The notes: generated from the letters alone by a model not told the origin. A stretch of 64,000 nt of DNA from Solenopsis invicta (GCF_016802725.1 NC_052666.1:5050501-5114500), one strand, 5' to 3'; positions 11,346-22,037 are shown, counted from the stretch's first letter. Numbers and translations are program-made.

Positions 11346-11378
11346 TGTGATGGGCTCTCATGCAAATCCAGAATCTAA

Positions 11379-14300
11379 CTGTGAACATTAATAAACTTAA
11401 TCCCATGCACGCTGGATGTGAAATTGAGTTACCACGCGAAATTATATTGTAGGCAGCAGTGGTCAATTTGAAATCTATGGACAATGCGTGTTTTACATGG
11501 TCAGTGATTGCTGCTCTGTATCCAGCCAAACTTCATGTGGATTAAATATCTTCTTATCCGCATTATAGAACGGTTTTAAATCTCGAAGGCATTGAGTTTC
11601 CAATGACGTTGAAGCAAATAAAAAAATTTGAACGCTTAAACAACGTATCGATCAACGTATATTGCATCGAGAGGAAACCATATGATATCTTGATTCTTCC
11701 AATTCGACTTACTGATAAGAAGATGGGCAAGCACGTAAATTTGTTGTACGTGCAAAAAGATAATGACGTGGGCCACTTCGTATGGATCAAGAATCTGTCC
11801 CGCCTCGTTAGTTCACAACTCAACAAACATGGTCATAAAAAATATTTTTGCGATCGGTAAGTATATGAATAAATGAAAAAGTAGGCAAAAAATTTAAAAT
11901 ATATTTAAATTATTTTCTTTATTTTACAGATGTTTGCACTACTTTGGTTCCAACGAAAACTCGCAATCACACATAGTGGACTGCAGAAAAATGAACGACT
12001 GTGCCATCCGACTGCCGAGTGAGAAAGACAAGTGGCTCGAATTTGACAACCCATGCAGCAAGTAGCGTGCACCCTTTATTGTTTACGCCGATCTTGAATG
12101 TGTGCTACAGAAGACGGAACCCGAGAAGAAAGTTACGTCATATTATTATCAACATCATCAGGTTTTGAACGTAGGATATTATGTACACTGCTCATACGAC
12201 AACACGTTGTCGTATTATCGGTTTAGTCGCGATAAAGATTGCATTGCGTGGTTTGTCGAGCAACTTCAAGACTTAGTGCGCAATGTACATAGTATTTTAT
12301 TAACTTATACATCGATGAAACTTACGCAAAACGACTGGGCAAAACATAATAACGCAATGTGTTGCCACAAATCCGAGAAACCGTTCACGCCGGATGAAAA
12401 GCGAGTACGCGATCATTGCCACCTTACCGATCGTTACCAAGGTCCAGCTCATTCAATTTGTAATTTAAATTATGAAGATACGCGTTACATCCCCATAGTT
12501 TTTCACAATTTAGCCGATTATGATGCCTATTTTATAATGAAGAAATATCTAATGCATTTGAAGATAATATCAATTTGTTGCCTATAACGTAAGAAAAATA
12601 TATTTCATTTACTAAATATGTTAAAAGCACCGAGGATAAAAAAACACAGACATGCATAAAATTAAGATTTATTGATTCTTTTAAATTTCTAAGTATTAGT
12701 CTCGATAAATTGGCATCGTTTCTCAGCAAGGATAAACTACGTATAACGCAACGCGAATATTGTAATATATCTAGCGAAAATTTTGATTTACTAACGCGAA
12801 AAGGTGTCTTCCCGTACGAGTACATTGACAGTTTTAAAAAATTGGATGAGCCACGTTTGCCACCGCGCGATTTATTTTTTAGTTCTTTAACCAGCGATAC
12901 CGTGTCTGAGAAAGACTATGCTCACGCCGTTAACGTATGGCAGCGGTTCTCTATCGAAACCCTGGGCGAATATAGTGATTTATATTTGAAGACTGATGTC
13001 TTGTTGTTGGCAGATATTTTCGAGAACTTTCGCGATAGTTGCATTACTAGTTACGGACTCGATCCAGCGCATTATTACACATTGCCCGGTTACACGTGGG
13101 ATACAATGTTAAAATAGACACGTATTAAATTTGAATTGCTCACCGACATTGATATGGTAAAGTTTATCGAAACGTGGAATACGTGGCGGTCTTAGCCAAT
13201 GTTCTGGCAGATACGCGCATGCCAATAATAAGTACATGCAATCGTTCGATCCATTGAAATGATCGTCATATTTAATGTACTTTGATGTAAACAATTTGTA
13301 TGGCTTTGAGATGTGCCAACCGCTGCTTTACGGCGAATTTCGATGGGTTGAAGACGTTGAGAATTTTGACATGAACGCGATCTCATCAGATTTGCCCACG
13401 GGTTATATTCTAGAGATCGACTTGGATATCCACAAAATCTCCACGATGCGCACGTCGATTTACCGATCTGCCCTACACGCGATAAACCACCCGGCAAGCG
13501 AAAAGACATGCTACTCGCGACACTATATGATAAAAAGCGATATGTAATTCATTATCGAAACTTGCAGCAATGTACTGTCACGGTTTTCGCCTAACAAAAA
13601 TTCACCGCGGGCTACAATTTGCGCAATCTCCATGGCTTCGCGATTATATAGAATTAAACACTAAATTTAGAACTCATGCAAAAAATAATTTTGAAAAAAA
13701 TTTATATAAACTAATGAATAACGCAGTATTCGGCAAAACCATGGAGAACGTACGCAATCACGTCGATGTAAAATTATTGATAAAATGGGATGGTAGATTT
13801 GGTGCGGAAGCAATGATCGAAACCAAATTTTCACAGCCGCAGTGTCTTTGCAGAAAACTTGGTTGCCATCGAAATGAGTAAACTCGAGGTAAAGTTCAAT
13901 AAACCGATTTATGTGGATATGTGTATAGTTGACGTATCAAAAGTCTGCTTGTATGAATTTCATCACGAGTACATGTTACCACTGTATCGTGAGAATTGTA
14001 AGGTTATGTACACCGACACAGATAGTCTTATATATTGCGATGACATATACAGCATAATGAAATGCGATATCAATAAATTTGATACGAGCGATTACCCATC
14101 TAATAATGCATATGGTATACCTCTCGCGAATAAAAAAGTACCAGGGTTAATGAAGGACGAGAATAACGGTGCGATTATGACTAAATTCGCCGGACTTAGA
14201 GCGAAAATGTACGCGTTGCGTGTCGACGGTAAAAAAAACACGAAAAAAGTCAAAGGTGTCAAAAGCAACGTCGTAGCGCCAACAATAACGTTCGATGATT

Positions 14301-14686
14301 ACACGCGATGTCTATTTAACGAGATTGAAATGACTCGTCGCCAATCGTGTATAAGATCGAATTTGCACAAGGTATATATTGTATCCGAGGCAAAAGTCGC
14401 TCTAAGTCCTCATGATGATAAGAGATACATTGTGCCTAATTCTACCGACACACTTCCATGGGGGCATTATAAAATACCATTGCAATACATGTATTTCATA
14501 AATAAACAACACATTTTTGTATTTTTTTATACTTTTTATATTTCAAAATGTCAATACATAATATGTTTTTTATATTGTAATAAACATGAGTATAATAATA
14601 ATGTGGCGTATAATTTATTTTACAACACACTATCCTTGTTTATCCATGAATTGTGTGAATTGTCAAATCCAAGCCATTTCACATAA
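11379..14686 (+). pseudogene. polB: Polinton protein-primed DNA polymerase B, broken
   Basis: The N-terminal region has FTWSVIAALYP, then GHFVWIKNLSRLV, a C2H2-like YFCDR..CLHYF segment, exonuclease motif DLEC (near 12088), HCHLT and the second exonuclease motif FHNLADYDAYF. Polymerase parts are YSDLYLKTDVLLLADIFENF, motif A YFDVNNLYG (13277), motif B NAVFGKTMEN (13720) and motif C YTDTDSLIY (14010). The tail LPWGHYKIPL (about 14486) is the usual C-terminus. Frames change or stop near 11450, 12064, 12587, 13117, 13547 and 13870. An intron (11857-11929) interrupts the N-terminal part. It replicates the element by protein priming in known Polintons. Confidence 0.88.
11857..11929 (+). other. Spliceosomal intron in Polinton PolB
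   Basis: A GTAAGT donor and a pyrimidine-rich TTTTACAG acceptor bound 73 AT-rich nt. Removing them joins YFCDR to CLHYFGSNE in frame, restoring a Cys/His motif that is otherwise cut. Confidence 0.75.
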
Positions 14687-15569
14687 ACCCCATCCTCCCT
14701 TCTGCGCGACACTTTTTCAACGAAATACACGTCAGGATGAGTGGCACGATGCAACTCATACTCGTAGAATCCTCCGGCAATAGGTTTTTCCTTGTAATCT
14801 TCTAGTAAATAAGTCACAGTATTAGTTATTTGTACTTTGGCAATTTTAAACTCGGTTGTCCAATTGGGCGTATATCCTTTCTCAAAGACTATCTTGTACT
14901 TGCTAACGCGTACCGAATCGCCTACTTTGAATTTTGCAGGACCCGCAATCTTAACGTGGCTATACACCGTGTCCAACAGCTTTTCAGCAACAGCGGGAAT
15001 AACATCGATGGGGCGCATACCGATTGTTCGATGCTTTTGCGCATTATAGTTTGACACGAGACGTAGTAACAAGTCGATCCATTTATAGTTTCCATTGAGC
15101 GTAAATTGTTTCCACATATCGTTCTTCAAAGTCCGGTTGAACCGTTCAACGATGGATGCTTTCAACACTGAATACGTGGAATAATGGTTGATGTCATGTT
15201 TCTTCAAGAGTTTCTGCACATCAATGTTGTAAAACTCCTTGCCCATATCCGTCTGTAAGTTTTTCAGACATCTTCCGCTCTCTCAAATTATCCTGACGAT
15301 AGCTTCAGCCGTCTCTCTTCCACCCTTGGCTTTAAGCGGTATGGCCTATGCAAACTTGCATCGATGACGGTAAGTATGTAATGATAGCCTCTGTTGGAGC
15401 TCGAGTACGGACGCATCTCGAACACATCAGCTTGCCATATATCGTCGTATCCCCGAATTATAACGCGTCTTCGTGGAAAATTTCTTCTTGCAGAGACATG
15501 CAGTTCCTCCACCAGTCGTTGCCTCTCGGCACTAACATTTTGTTTTTCTTTACGCCCATCTGACGTCAT
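14620..15569 (-). pseudogene. Polinton integrase with chromodomain, one break
   Basis: 15569-15288 holds DIWQADVFEM (first catalytic Asp) and YHYILTVIDA. After a break near 15250-15290, 15246-14620 continues with GKEFYNIDVQKLL (second Asp just upstream, in TDMGKEF), then ASIVERFNRTLK (catalytic Glu). The C-terminus (YFVEKVSRRREDGVYVKWLGFDNSHNSW) is a chromodomain, which is known to steer integration to marked chromatin. It faces PolB tail to tail, as in many Polintons. All three catalytic residues survive. Confidence 0.9.
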
Positions 15570-15835
15570 GTTTCACACCCAACTGTCGTTCTTTGACGTT
15601 TCGTTCACGTTATACTTAACGTTCATGTACGTTCTTTGGCGTTTCGTTCATGTTTTAGCATTTTGTTTACGTTATATTTAACGTTCTCTGACGTTTTGCT
15701 CATGTTTTTAACGTTTAGTTTACATTTTATTTAACGTTTTTGTACGTTTTTTTTATCGTTACTGTCAAACGCTATCGTTTGTATTATCGTTCTTTGTAGT
15801 TTGTATTGTCGTTCTTTGTAGTTTTTATTATTCAT
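15560..15835 (+). repeat. Degenerate AACGTT-rich repeats
   Basis: Repeated short units of the form TTAACGTT, TTTCGTTCACGTTAT and GTTCTTTGACG fill this gap between integrase and the next ORF. No gene is visible. Confidence 0.6.
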
Positions 15836-15888
15836 TATTTTTTTCTGTCATCCTTCAATAACCTTTCTTTGTCTTCTGGTTTCTGCCA

Positions 15889-16221
15889 ATGAGATACTTT
15901 TTCGTAACTATTTTTGGCCCGATCTACGGCCGCTATTGGCTGATGAAATCCGAAAGATCCTACTGTTGCTGGCTGACTGCGTGTCACCATAGCTTAAGAT
16001 GGGAAGATGGGACAGTTCCATACAAGTCAGCAAAACAGTTGATTACGCAAGCTGTATATGGCACGATAAAGAACGACAACAATGACGACGACAACGACGA
16101 CGACGACGACTGTGACGAAAGTGACGACGACGACGACGACGACGACGATGATGACACCGACAGCGGTGGAGGCGGCTGCAAAGATCTTGTATACGTCAAA
16201 GGATTTGAAAAAATAGAATAG
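15889..16221 (+). CDS. Asp-rich hypothetical ORF in Polinton
   Basis: 110 codons. The first half (MRYFFVTIFGPIYGRYW) looks ordinary, the middle is a (GAC)n-driven Asp tract of about 35 residues, and the end is GGGGCKDLVYVKGFEKIE. The repeat tract also opens the antisense frames, which I ignore. I do not recognise it. The short C-terminal motif and the position between integrase and a spliced gene suggest a Polinton accessory protein, but a chance frame over a trinucleotide repeat is possible. Confidence 0.35.
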   Translation: MRYFFVTIFGPIYGRYWLMKSERSYCCWLTACHHSLRWEDGTVPYKSAKQLITQAVYGTIKNDNNDDDNDDDDDCDESDDDDDDDDDDDTDSGGGGCKDLVYVKGFEKIE

Positions 16222-16818
16222 TTGAAGGATTTGCTCGATGCTGATGCTGGAGATAATGTAATCATCGAGACAATGGATGCCAATTGACGAAGACATGGAA
16301 TCTTTGAATAAATTAGATGCTACTAATACTACGCAATGTGGAAAATATCGTAATAACAAGAATTGTGCATTACAAAATGTATACAAAATGTATAATTGGT
16401 GGTCACAACGCCAAAAAGAATTGCAAGATTTTGAAAAATAAAAAAGTAAAATGAATGTTAAAGATTTTATTTCTTTTTCTCTTCCCTGTAGTTTAAGAAG
16501 ATAGACATGTATCTAAGTTACGTTTCGTCTGTTGGGCAACGATAAAAAAATGCTAGAGTCTCTGCCTTTTCATTTACATTTTTCACGCATAACCCTTTGC
16601 AGCAAGGGGTCTCCAAAGGTGAATTTTTTGTCCAGTCGTGAAAATTCTATATTTTTGTGAGAGAAAGTCAAGTACAGTTATTCTTTTACATTTTCGAGCT
16701 CGAGCACACCTTTTGATCAGTTTTAAAACAGTCTGCAGAGCGATCGCAACATCTCTCCAACGATCTCTTCAATATGTGCTCGTCATTTACACTAATGGTG
16801 CTAAAACGTGAAATAGAC

Positions 16819-17334
16819 ATGGCTACATAGGCATGGCTACAAGATAAGGGTGTGTGGTACAATATGCAAAAATTGCAAATAAAGTCACGGTATTACTGCA
16901 AGCGACATATCGATGGTAGAATCACCAGTTGGACAGAACTGGATCGCGCCAACAGCATATATGAACTTCAACGAAACGCCACAGACCAGGAGGATACTCC
17001 CACATACCCCGCGTATTTGCTGGGGTATTTTAACATCTACGAGGAGGAGCCAGACGTAAGTAATATCTCTATTTTTTATTTACAATTATTGTATATGTAG
17101 ATATACCATTTTTTAATGTTAAAATATTTTTTCTGTTTTTTAGAATTTTGACAATATTCAATCAATTGGATATACTGATAGCGTAGATGTTCAGTATTTA
17201 CGCCATCACCGTCGCATCGACCGCGAGCTAAATGAACAAAATTGGGATCGCATGGATATCGGCGATTACTGGACTTTAAACATCTTGTTTGGGGAGCAGC
17301 CATATGAGGAGGAGAAAAAGGAGCAATGGGATTA
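16819..17334 (+). pseudogene. Spliced small Polinton gene, unknown function
   Basis: Exon 1 (16819-17055) starts at ATG 16819 and is broken only by a TAG at 16828, next to AWLQDKGVWY. It contains RYYCKRHIDGRITSW and ends EEEPD. A GTAAGT donor and a TTTTTTAG acceptor bound an 88-nt intron (17056-17143). Exon 2 (17144-17334) gives NFDNIQSIGYTD, LRHHRRIDRELNEQNW and ends in a TAA after KKEQWD. Exons join in frame. An alternative start is the ATG at 16864. It is strongly polar, with no membrane segment, and I do not recognise the family. Confidence 0.5.
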
Positions 17335-17543
17335 ACGGGAAATTTTTTTAAAATTAAATATTTTTTTAATAAAATATTTTTTTCTTTTTAAATTACAAAA
17401 TAAATTACACGTTTAATAAATGCAAAAAGTTTTTTAAAATAATGTCTAATATTATTTCCATTATCCACCTTCCCATAATAAATAAAGTACAAACGTTTAC
17501 GAGGCGAAAGCGAAAGCGTACGCAGGTATCAAAATTTTTTTTA
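17335..17543. other. Non-coding Polinton sequence
   Basis: AT-rich 3' flank of the spliced gene, with AATAAA-like signals (17370, 17480). No gene seen. Confidence 0.5.
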
Positions 17544-17915
17544 CCCCTGTTACGTCCTGCGGAGTAACAATTCTTTTCTTTCGAAATCGATGCAGCCCAG
17601 CAACCGAAAATCGCGAACAGATGGTCTATCTTAACCGCGCAGATACGCTAAATTGTTCGGTCGAGTCAATACGGTTGGTCTACGCTTGACACGTGCCGAT
17701 TTTGGCGGAAGCAAGCGTTGAAACGCGGATGATTGACATGAAACACTTGTCGCGCAATTAATAGGTGACGATCTTCTAAGGAATCTAACCGATAGGATGG
17801 ATTACCCAGAGGAAAAAACAGATTAAAAACCAAACGTTCTGAAAGCGCGTGGGCAACAATGAGAGACAGTACACCTGCGGATTAAAATCCCATAGGAATC
17901 ATAGGCAAAATCAGG

Positions 17916-17923
17916 TATAAAAA
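17916..17923 (+). promoter_or_regulatory. TATA box of solo LTR
   Basis: TATAAAAA lies upstream of repeats of ACTTAC and ACTCA type, and 355 nt upstream of the splice donor at 18271. The corresponding box in the sister LTR is at 55371-55378. Confidence 0.65.
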
Positions 17924-18270
17924 GAAGGAGCTCCGGAGCTCGGACTTACTTACGATCACTTACGCTCACTTACAGTACTCACTTACTCATTTGTTCATTT
18001 TCGCCATTGTTACTGTCACCCGCGATTCGTAGTTCACTCCAGTTCGATCCGTCGCACATTCCGTGACATTATATGTCCGAGTTTGTGACGTTCGGATTCG
18101 TACTCGTCATGCTTAAATTTGACGCGGCATTGTGAGAATTTAGCCAACAAGTTCTTTTGCAACTTCCGAACACTCTGAGTGCCAACCGTCGATCAGCCGT
18201 CAGTCGTTGTAAGCTGAATCCGCTCCGCCAAACATCAAATCGTTCGCGCCTTCATAAATTTCAAGCAACA

Positions 18271-18983
18271 GTAAGTCTTAGCCATCCATTATTTTTTTAC
18301 TCTCCATAAGACTACCTTCTCTCTCTAGTAAGATATTTATTATATTTTTCAAAATACTTATATACCCAGTATTATTTCACCACCCTTCCTTTCCTCCCTC
18401 TATTACTCTCTTTACTTTCCGCAGGATACAATCGAATTCTCTTTCGATTGAATCCGCAATTCTTTTACTTCCTGCAGGATACAATCGAATTCTCTTTCGA
18501 TTGAATCCGCAACTCTCTCTCTACTTTCCGCAGGATACAATCGAATTCTCTCTCGATTGAATCCGCAATTCTTTTACTTTCCGCAGGATACAATCGAATT
18601 CTCTTTCGATTGAATTCGCAACTCTCATTACTTTCCGGAGGATACAATCGGATTCTCTTTCGATTGAATCTGCAATTCTTTTACTTTCCGCAGGATACAA
18701 TCGAATTCTCTTTCGATTGAATCCGCAACTCTCTTTTACTTCCTGCAGGATACAATCGAACTTTCGTCCGATTGAATCCGCAAATCTCCTCACTTTCTGC
18801 TGGATACAATCGAGCTCTTTCGATTGAATTCGCAACTTTCTTTCCTTCCATCAGACACAAAGAATTCTCTTCTTTTCATAATTAAACTCTTTCTTTTTCT
18901 TTCTTTCAAGTAGTTACGATCTAGATTTTATTTCCCTTAACTAGAAAGAGAGAACGTAGCCTTAATTCTTAAATTCATTCTAG
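18271..18983 (+). other. Intron of LTR accessory gene
   Basis: CAACA|GTAAGTC donor at 18271 and TTCATTCTAG| acceptor ending at 18983. Exon 1 ends in A and exon 2 begins TG, so splicing makes ATG. The same arrangement occurs at 55768-56424, in a sequence that has otherwise diverged. Confidence 0.7.
18412..18840 (+). repeat. Minisatellite of about 60-bp units in LTR intron
   Basis: About eight tandem copies of a unit with TACTTTCCGCAGGATACAAT followed by CGAATTCTCTTTCGATTGAA. Each unit contains an inverted pair (CAATCGAA..TTCGATTG), so each can fold into a hairpin. Each also has a CAG/GATACA site that resembles an acceptor. The units differ from each other by point changes. Confidence 0.9.
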
Positions 18984-19402
18984 TGCGTAATTGAGTCCCT
19001 GAGCGGAAGTCGCAAAAAGCTATTAAGAACTGTCGGAATCGTCGAAATAAGAAGCTCCGAAAGCTTGGCGCATCGTTATCGCTCTACGAAAAATTAAACA
19101 ATCTGCAAGGAGAAAATTCTGTTTCGCCTAGCGCTCTAACTAATTTAAGAACTTCCGACGAACTGACCGATTCGTCTCCACCAGTCTCAAATCCGTCCAC
19201 CGAATCATTCTCTCTTTCCCCTTGTCGTCATCCTTCCCTCTCTTACTCCCCTGAACCTCACATAGAATACCAATGTTCCTTCTCACTATTTACTCCCGAA
19301 GAAATAGAAAATATCATAAACGAAATCCCAATAGAGCGAATCGAAGAAGTAGCCAACGAATTGGAAGAAATCTTCGACTCGGTTCAAGAACTACCTGAAT
19401 AA
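18984..19402 (+). pseudogene. Basic/acidic LTR accessory protein, split start codon
   Basis: With the exon-1 A (18270), exon 2 gives M R N, then a TGA at 18992-18994, then 135 open codons to TAA at 19400. The N-terminal part is very basic (KSQKAIKNCRNRRNKKLRKL), the middle is Ser/Pro/Thr-rich, and the C-terminus is acidic and helical (PEEIENIINEIPIERIEEVANELEEIF). The sister protein at 56425-57322 shares the start (MNKVP) and the Arg-rich block, so VPERK aligns with VPKIHKN. The basic block could bind RNA or target the nucleus, as in Rev/Rex-like regulators. That is analogy and not homology. The TGA is the only break. Confidence 0.6.
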
Positions 19403-20243
19403 CCAAAAATTCCCTGACCACAATATACACACTCACACACGCACATTTATATCTCGTTAAGCACAAATGTAACCAATTAGAACTTAAGTTTATAATTATA
19501 TTCTTGTTAAGATTTTCTTAAATCGATCACAAGATTTTATTTTATCACACATGTTTTCTGCAAACAAAAACGTTATTCACGAATTAATAATTATTATTTT
19601 AATCATCACCAATAATCGTTTATTTCTTTTATTATGTTAAAATAAATTATAATCTTTAATTTTAACCATTTTCGTTTATTTCAACCACCTCTAATTCCCG
19701 CTCCGATAAAATTGCATTTGGTCCGATCCCGCGTAAAGGATTTAATTCGTTTACGCAAAATAAGGACTACACGAATGCATGAGTTTGAATGAGAGTCATA
19801 GGCCGTCATTCTCGACACCTGACCTACATTCTGACTCACCTGACGCATTCGTCGCACTCACCCGGAAACATGTATGCGCGAGATTAGGCCTGTTCCGTTC
19901 TTCCTATCTCACTCAAATTATTTCCAGAAGTTTCTACCTGCCAATCGACCCGAGAGACTTATTTTGAGAATTCTGGACGTAACACCCCATATATATATAT
20001 ATATGTATATTTTTTTTTTTTAGACACGTTCTACCCATTTGCAGCGGTCAAGGGTCTCATCTCTTTCGGAGATGAATACCTGATTATTTGTCTTGCCATA
20101 AATTTCCGTTTTCATGTCAAAATCGCACACAATTTTTTCGCTATATTTTCGTGCTTGGACACAGCCGTTCTGTCACCAGTTAGTCTTATTAAAGCTTACG
20201 AAGCAGTTCGAATTTACAAATATAAAAGCCAAAAATCGCAAAA

Positions 20244-20501
20244 ATGAGTGAGCATGCAATTCCTGACGTGGAAAGCGAACCTGAAGTGCGCGATGAGGGA
20301 AGTGATTCTGACCTGGGTGAAGATGAACTGAGAGCAATTAGGCAAAATGTGCTTAGATCTTCCATAATTAATATTCTGAAAGATATCCTCCCTCTCCTCA
20401 ATAGAGAGACAATAATGCAGATTGTTCGACTTGCGATGGGGATCCTTCGGCAGCGTGAGAGAAGCGAGAGGAATGTTCCCGAACTCGAGGTGGAAGAGTA
20501 A
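20244..20501 (+). CDS. Small acidic ORF, likely Polinton accessory gene
   Basis: 85 codons beginning in good context (CAAAAATGAG), with TATAAA at about 20220. The first 30 residues are acidic (VESEPEVRDEGSDSDLGEDE). The rest is a leucine-rich amphipathic helix (IINILKDILPLLNRETIMQIVRLAMGILRQ) ending in an acidic tail. A GTAAGT donor follows the stop (20513) and a TTACAG acceptor lies at about 20592, so the 3' UTR may be spliced. The frame is intact. The family is unknown; the acidic-plus-helix form would suit a small virion or regulatory protein. Confidence 0.45.
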   Translation: MSEHAIPDVESEPEVRDEGSDSDLGEDELRAIRQNVLRSSIINILKDILPLLNRETIMQIVRLAMGILRQRERSERNVPELEVEE

Positions 20502-20745
20502 CATCGCCAGTAAGTAATATTATTTTTCAATTGCAATTTTTATATGTATATCACGTTCTGGTATTAAATTTTTTCCTATTTTTATGTTACAGAATAAAAC
20601 TATAAGTAGAAAAACGATGGAGACGAGGGACATCTCTCTAAATCCTTGAAAAACTACTAAAAGTGATGGAGCTAACTCAGGGGATTATTAAAAAAAAAAA
20701 AAAATTAAATATATTTGTAGAATTTGTAATTAAAAAAAATAAATG

Positions 20746-21185
20746 TTAAATTTTAATACATACTTTAAATCTAAAAATAATTTTCCTTGTCCGCCTTTCC
20801 TGTTTAATATATAAAAAATGCGAGCAAGCGAACAATAGCCGCATCGCGTGCGGCCAAAAGCGAGCGAGAGAATATGCATGCATAGCGTATGGGAATAGTA
20901 CTATTCGTAGTAAAATTGTACTATTGGTAGTATTCGTAGTAAACTGTCCGCAGCGGAGGTTACGAGCGAAAACATTACCCCGTACGGACCCGTAAAGATT
21001 CGTCTGCAACGTGGGTGCCATCAATTGAAACATATATATTAAATCTAAAAATGATTTGCCCTGTCCACTTTTCTTGTTTAGTATATATAAAAAAAAAATG
21101 CGAGCGAGCGAACAATAGTCGCAACGCGTGCGGCCAAAAACATGCGACTGACGCAATAGCGTGCCGCAACGGGGGGTGCGAAAAC
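20746..21185 (+). repeat. Duplicated block of about 130 bp, two copies
   Basis: 20755-20885 and 21040-21165 share ATCTAAAAAT, CCTGTTTAATATATA, AAAATGCGAGC and CGTGCGGCCAAAA, with many changes. Open frames over it are short and I do not trust them. Confidence 0.7.
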
Positions 21186-21361
21186 ATTACCCAGGTAAAG
21201 ATTCGTCGTCTACAACGTCGGCAACAAATGTACGGGTTTTAAATGATGGGTCATAAAATATTTCTTGACAATGGAAGAGGAAAAAACGTTTCTTCTTCCT
21301 AAAATGCTGAAACAAATTTTTAACACAAAAATTTAAACAATATGTAAAAGAGAGATCGACA

Positions 21362-21365
<4 letters not shown>

Positions 21366-21393
<28 letters not shown>
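21366..21393 (+). repeat. (GA)n microsatellite
   Basis: Uninterrupted GA repeat. Confidence 0.95.
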
Positions 21394-21394
<1 letters not shown>

Positions 21395-21504
21395 CGTTTT
21401 TCTAAATATTTGTTAAATAAATATTTTAATACGAAAAACCTAAACTATATGGGAAAAGAGGGAGAGGAAGAAGGAGAGGGATACGTTTTATTCCCAAATA
21501 ATTG

Positions 21505-21830
21505 TTAAACTAATTGTAATAAATTGATATAAAATTTAAATTAAATTGATATTAGGTTAATATTAACCTAATATAAACATAATAAAATTTTATATCAATT
21601 TATTAAAATTAGTTTATCAATTATTCGAGAAAAAACGCTATGGGAGAGAATGATAGGGAAAGAGAGGGGGAGGGGAAAAACGATACGTTTTATTCCTAAA
21701 TAATTATTATTTGCTAAACTACTTTTTAATAAAATTGGTATAAAATTTATATTAAGTTTATATTAGGTTAATATCAACCTAATATAAACATAATAAAAAT
21801 TCATATCAATTTTATTAAAAATTAGTTTAG
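21505..21830. repeat. Two tandem palindromic AT-rich units
   Basis: Each unit (about 21505-21617 and 21714-21830) is a long hairpin. Arms begin AAACTA and end TAGTTT, and the core AGGTTAATAT(T/C)AACCT is a near-perfect palindrome. They are separated by a GA-rich spacer that is also repeated. This fits a MITE-like foldback duplicated in tandem. Confidence 0.8.
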
Positions 21831-21928
21831 CAAATAACAATGATTCGGGAAAAACCGTTATTGGAAAGAGAGAGATGGAAAAAAAGAGGGAGAAAGACAG
21901 CGAATATACATGACCCTTGTAACGTCCC

Positions 21929-21934
21929 TCACAC

Positions 21935-21984
<50 letters not shown>

Positions 21985-21990
21985 ACACGT
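21929..21990 (+). repeat. (CA)n microsatellite
   Basis: Alternating AC for about 60 nt. Cys/Val repeat frames across it are artefacts. Confidence 0.95.
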
Positions 21991-22037
21991 ATACGCACTA
22001 ACACACACTGGTCCGGAATCGGCCTATAACATCTACT

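Larger units (their letters stand above)
1..11349 (-). mobile_element. Gypsy (Ty3-like) env-bearing retroelement A, partial
   Basis: Read on the minus strand the order is 5' LTR (9136-11349), primer-binding site, Gag with zinc knuckles, aspartic protease, reverse transcriptase, RNase H, integrase, Env and a Tudor-like frame. The window edge cuts it, so the 3' LTR is not seen. Gene order and RT motifs place it in Ty3/gypsy. All genes carry stops or frame changes, so this copy is dead, but most domains are complete. Its LTR end (9136) is an inverted match to the right end of the solo LTR at 17548-19984, which shows that the two belong to one LTR family. Confidence 0.9.
9136..11349 (-). repeat. 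5' LTR of element A, truncated and split by a nested LTR
   Basis: 9136-9347 and 10878 to about 11349 are inverted copies of the right part of the solo LTR at 17548-19984 (about 19300-19984). The boundary TGTTACGTCC at 9136 is the inverted LTR end. The insertion at 9348-10873 accounts for the gap. Homology stops near 11349, where Polinton sequence begins, so the first roughly 1.7 kb of this LTR, with promoter and first exon, is missing. Confidence 0.85.
11350..17547. mobile_element. Polinton/Maverick remnant, left part
   Basis: It contains protein-primed type B DNA polymerase coding on the plus strand and a retrovirus-like integrase with chromodomain on the minus strand, the hallmark pair of Polintons. 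An acidic ORF and a spliced small gene follow. The left boundary cuts the polymerase gene where the truncated LTR of element A begins. The right side continues past the solo LTR (17548-19984), because that LTR has a clean CCCC duplication in this sequence. I did not find the terminal inverted repeats, capsid genes or packaging ATPase. Confidence 0.8.
17548..19984 (+). mobile_element. Solo LTR with intron-split accessory gene (family of element A)
   Basis: Ends TGTTACGTCC and GGACGTAACA are perfect 10-bp inverted repeats. CCCC on both sides (17544-17547, 19985-19988) is the target duplication. Within its 2437 bp are a TATA box, a first exon, an intron filled with a minisatellite, a coding exon and a 3' region with CA-rich sequence. 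The right 680 bp also flank element A, so this is a gypsy LTR left after LTR-LTR recombination. No Pol sequence is present between the ends. Confidence 0.9.
19985..21240 (+). mobile_element. Polinton remnant, right part
   Basis: Sequence right of the solo LTR; the CCCC target duplication shows it was continuous with 17547. It carries one small ORF (20244-20501), AT-rich stretches and a duplicated block. The right border is not resolved. Confidence 0.5.

Noticed and set aside
16027..16386. Antisense Val/Ser-rich ORFs over the GAC repeat
   Set aside because: Trinucleotide repeats keep all frames open; composition is pure repeat.
18465..18835. Repetitive minus-strand ORFs over the minisatellite
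   Set aside because: They are frames of the repeat (RKRIRLYPAES), antisense to the LTR gene, and would not outlive the splice model.
18412..18840. Possible CRISPR array
   Set aside because: Units are tandem and near-identical throughout with no unique spacers, and the context is a eukaryotic LTR intron.
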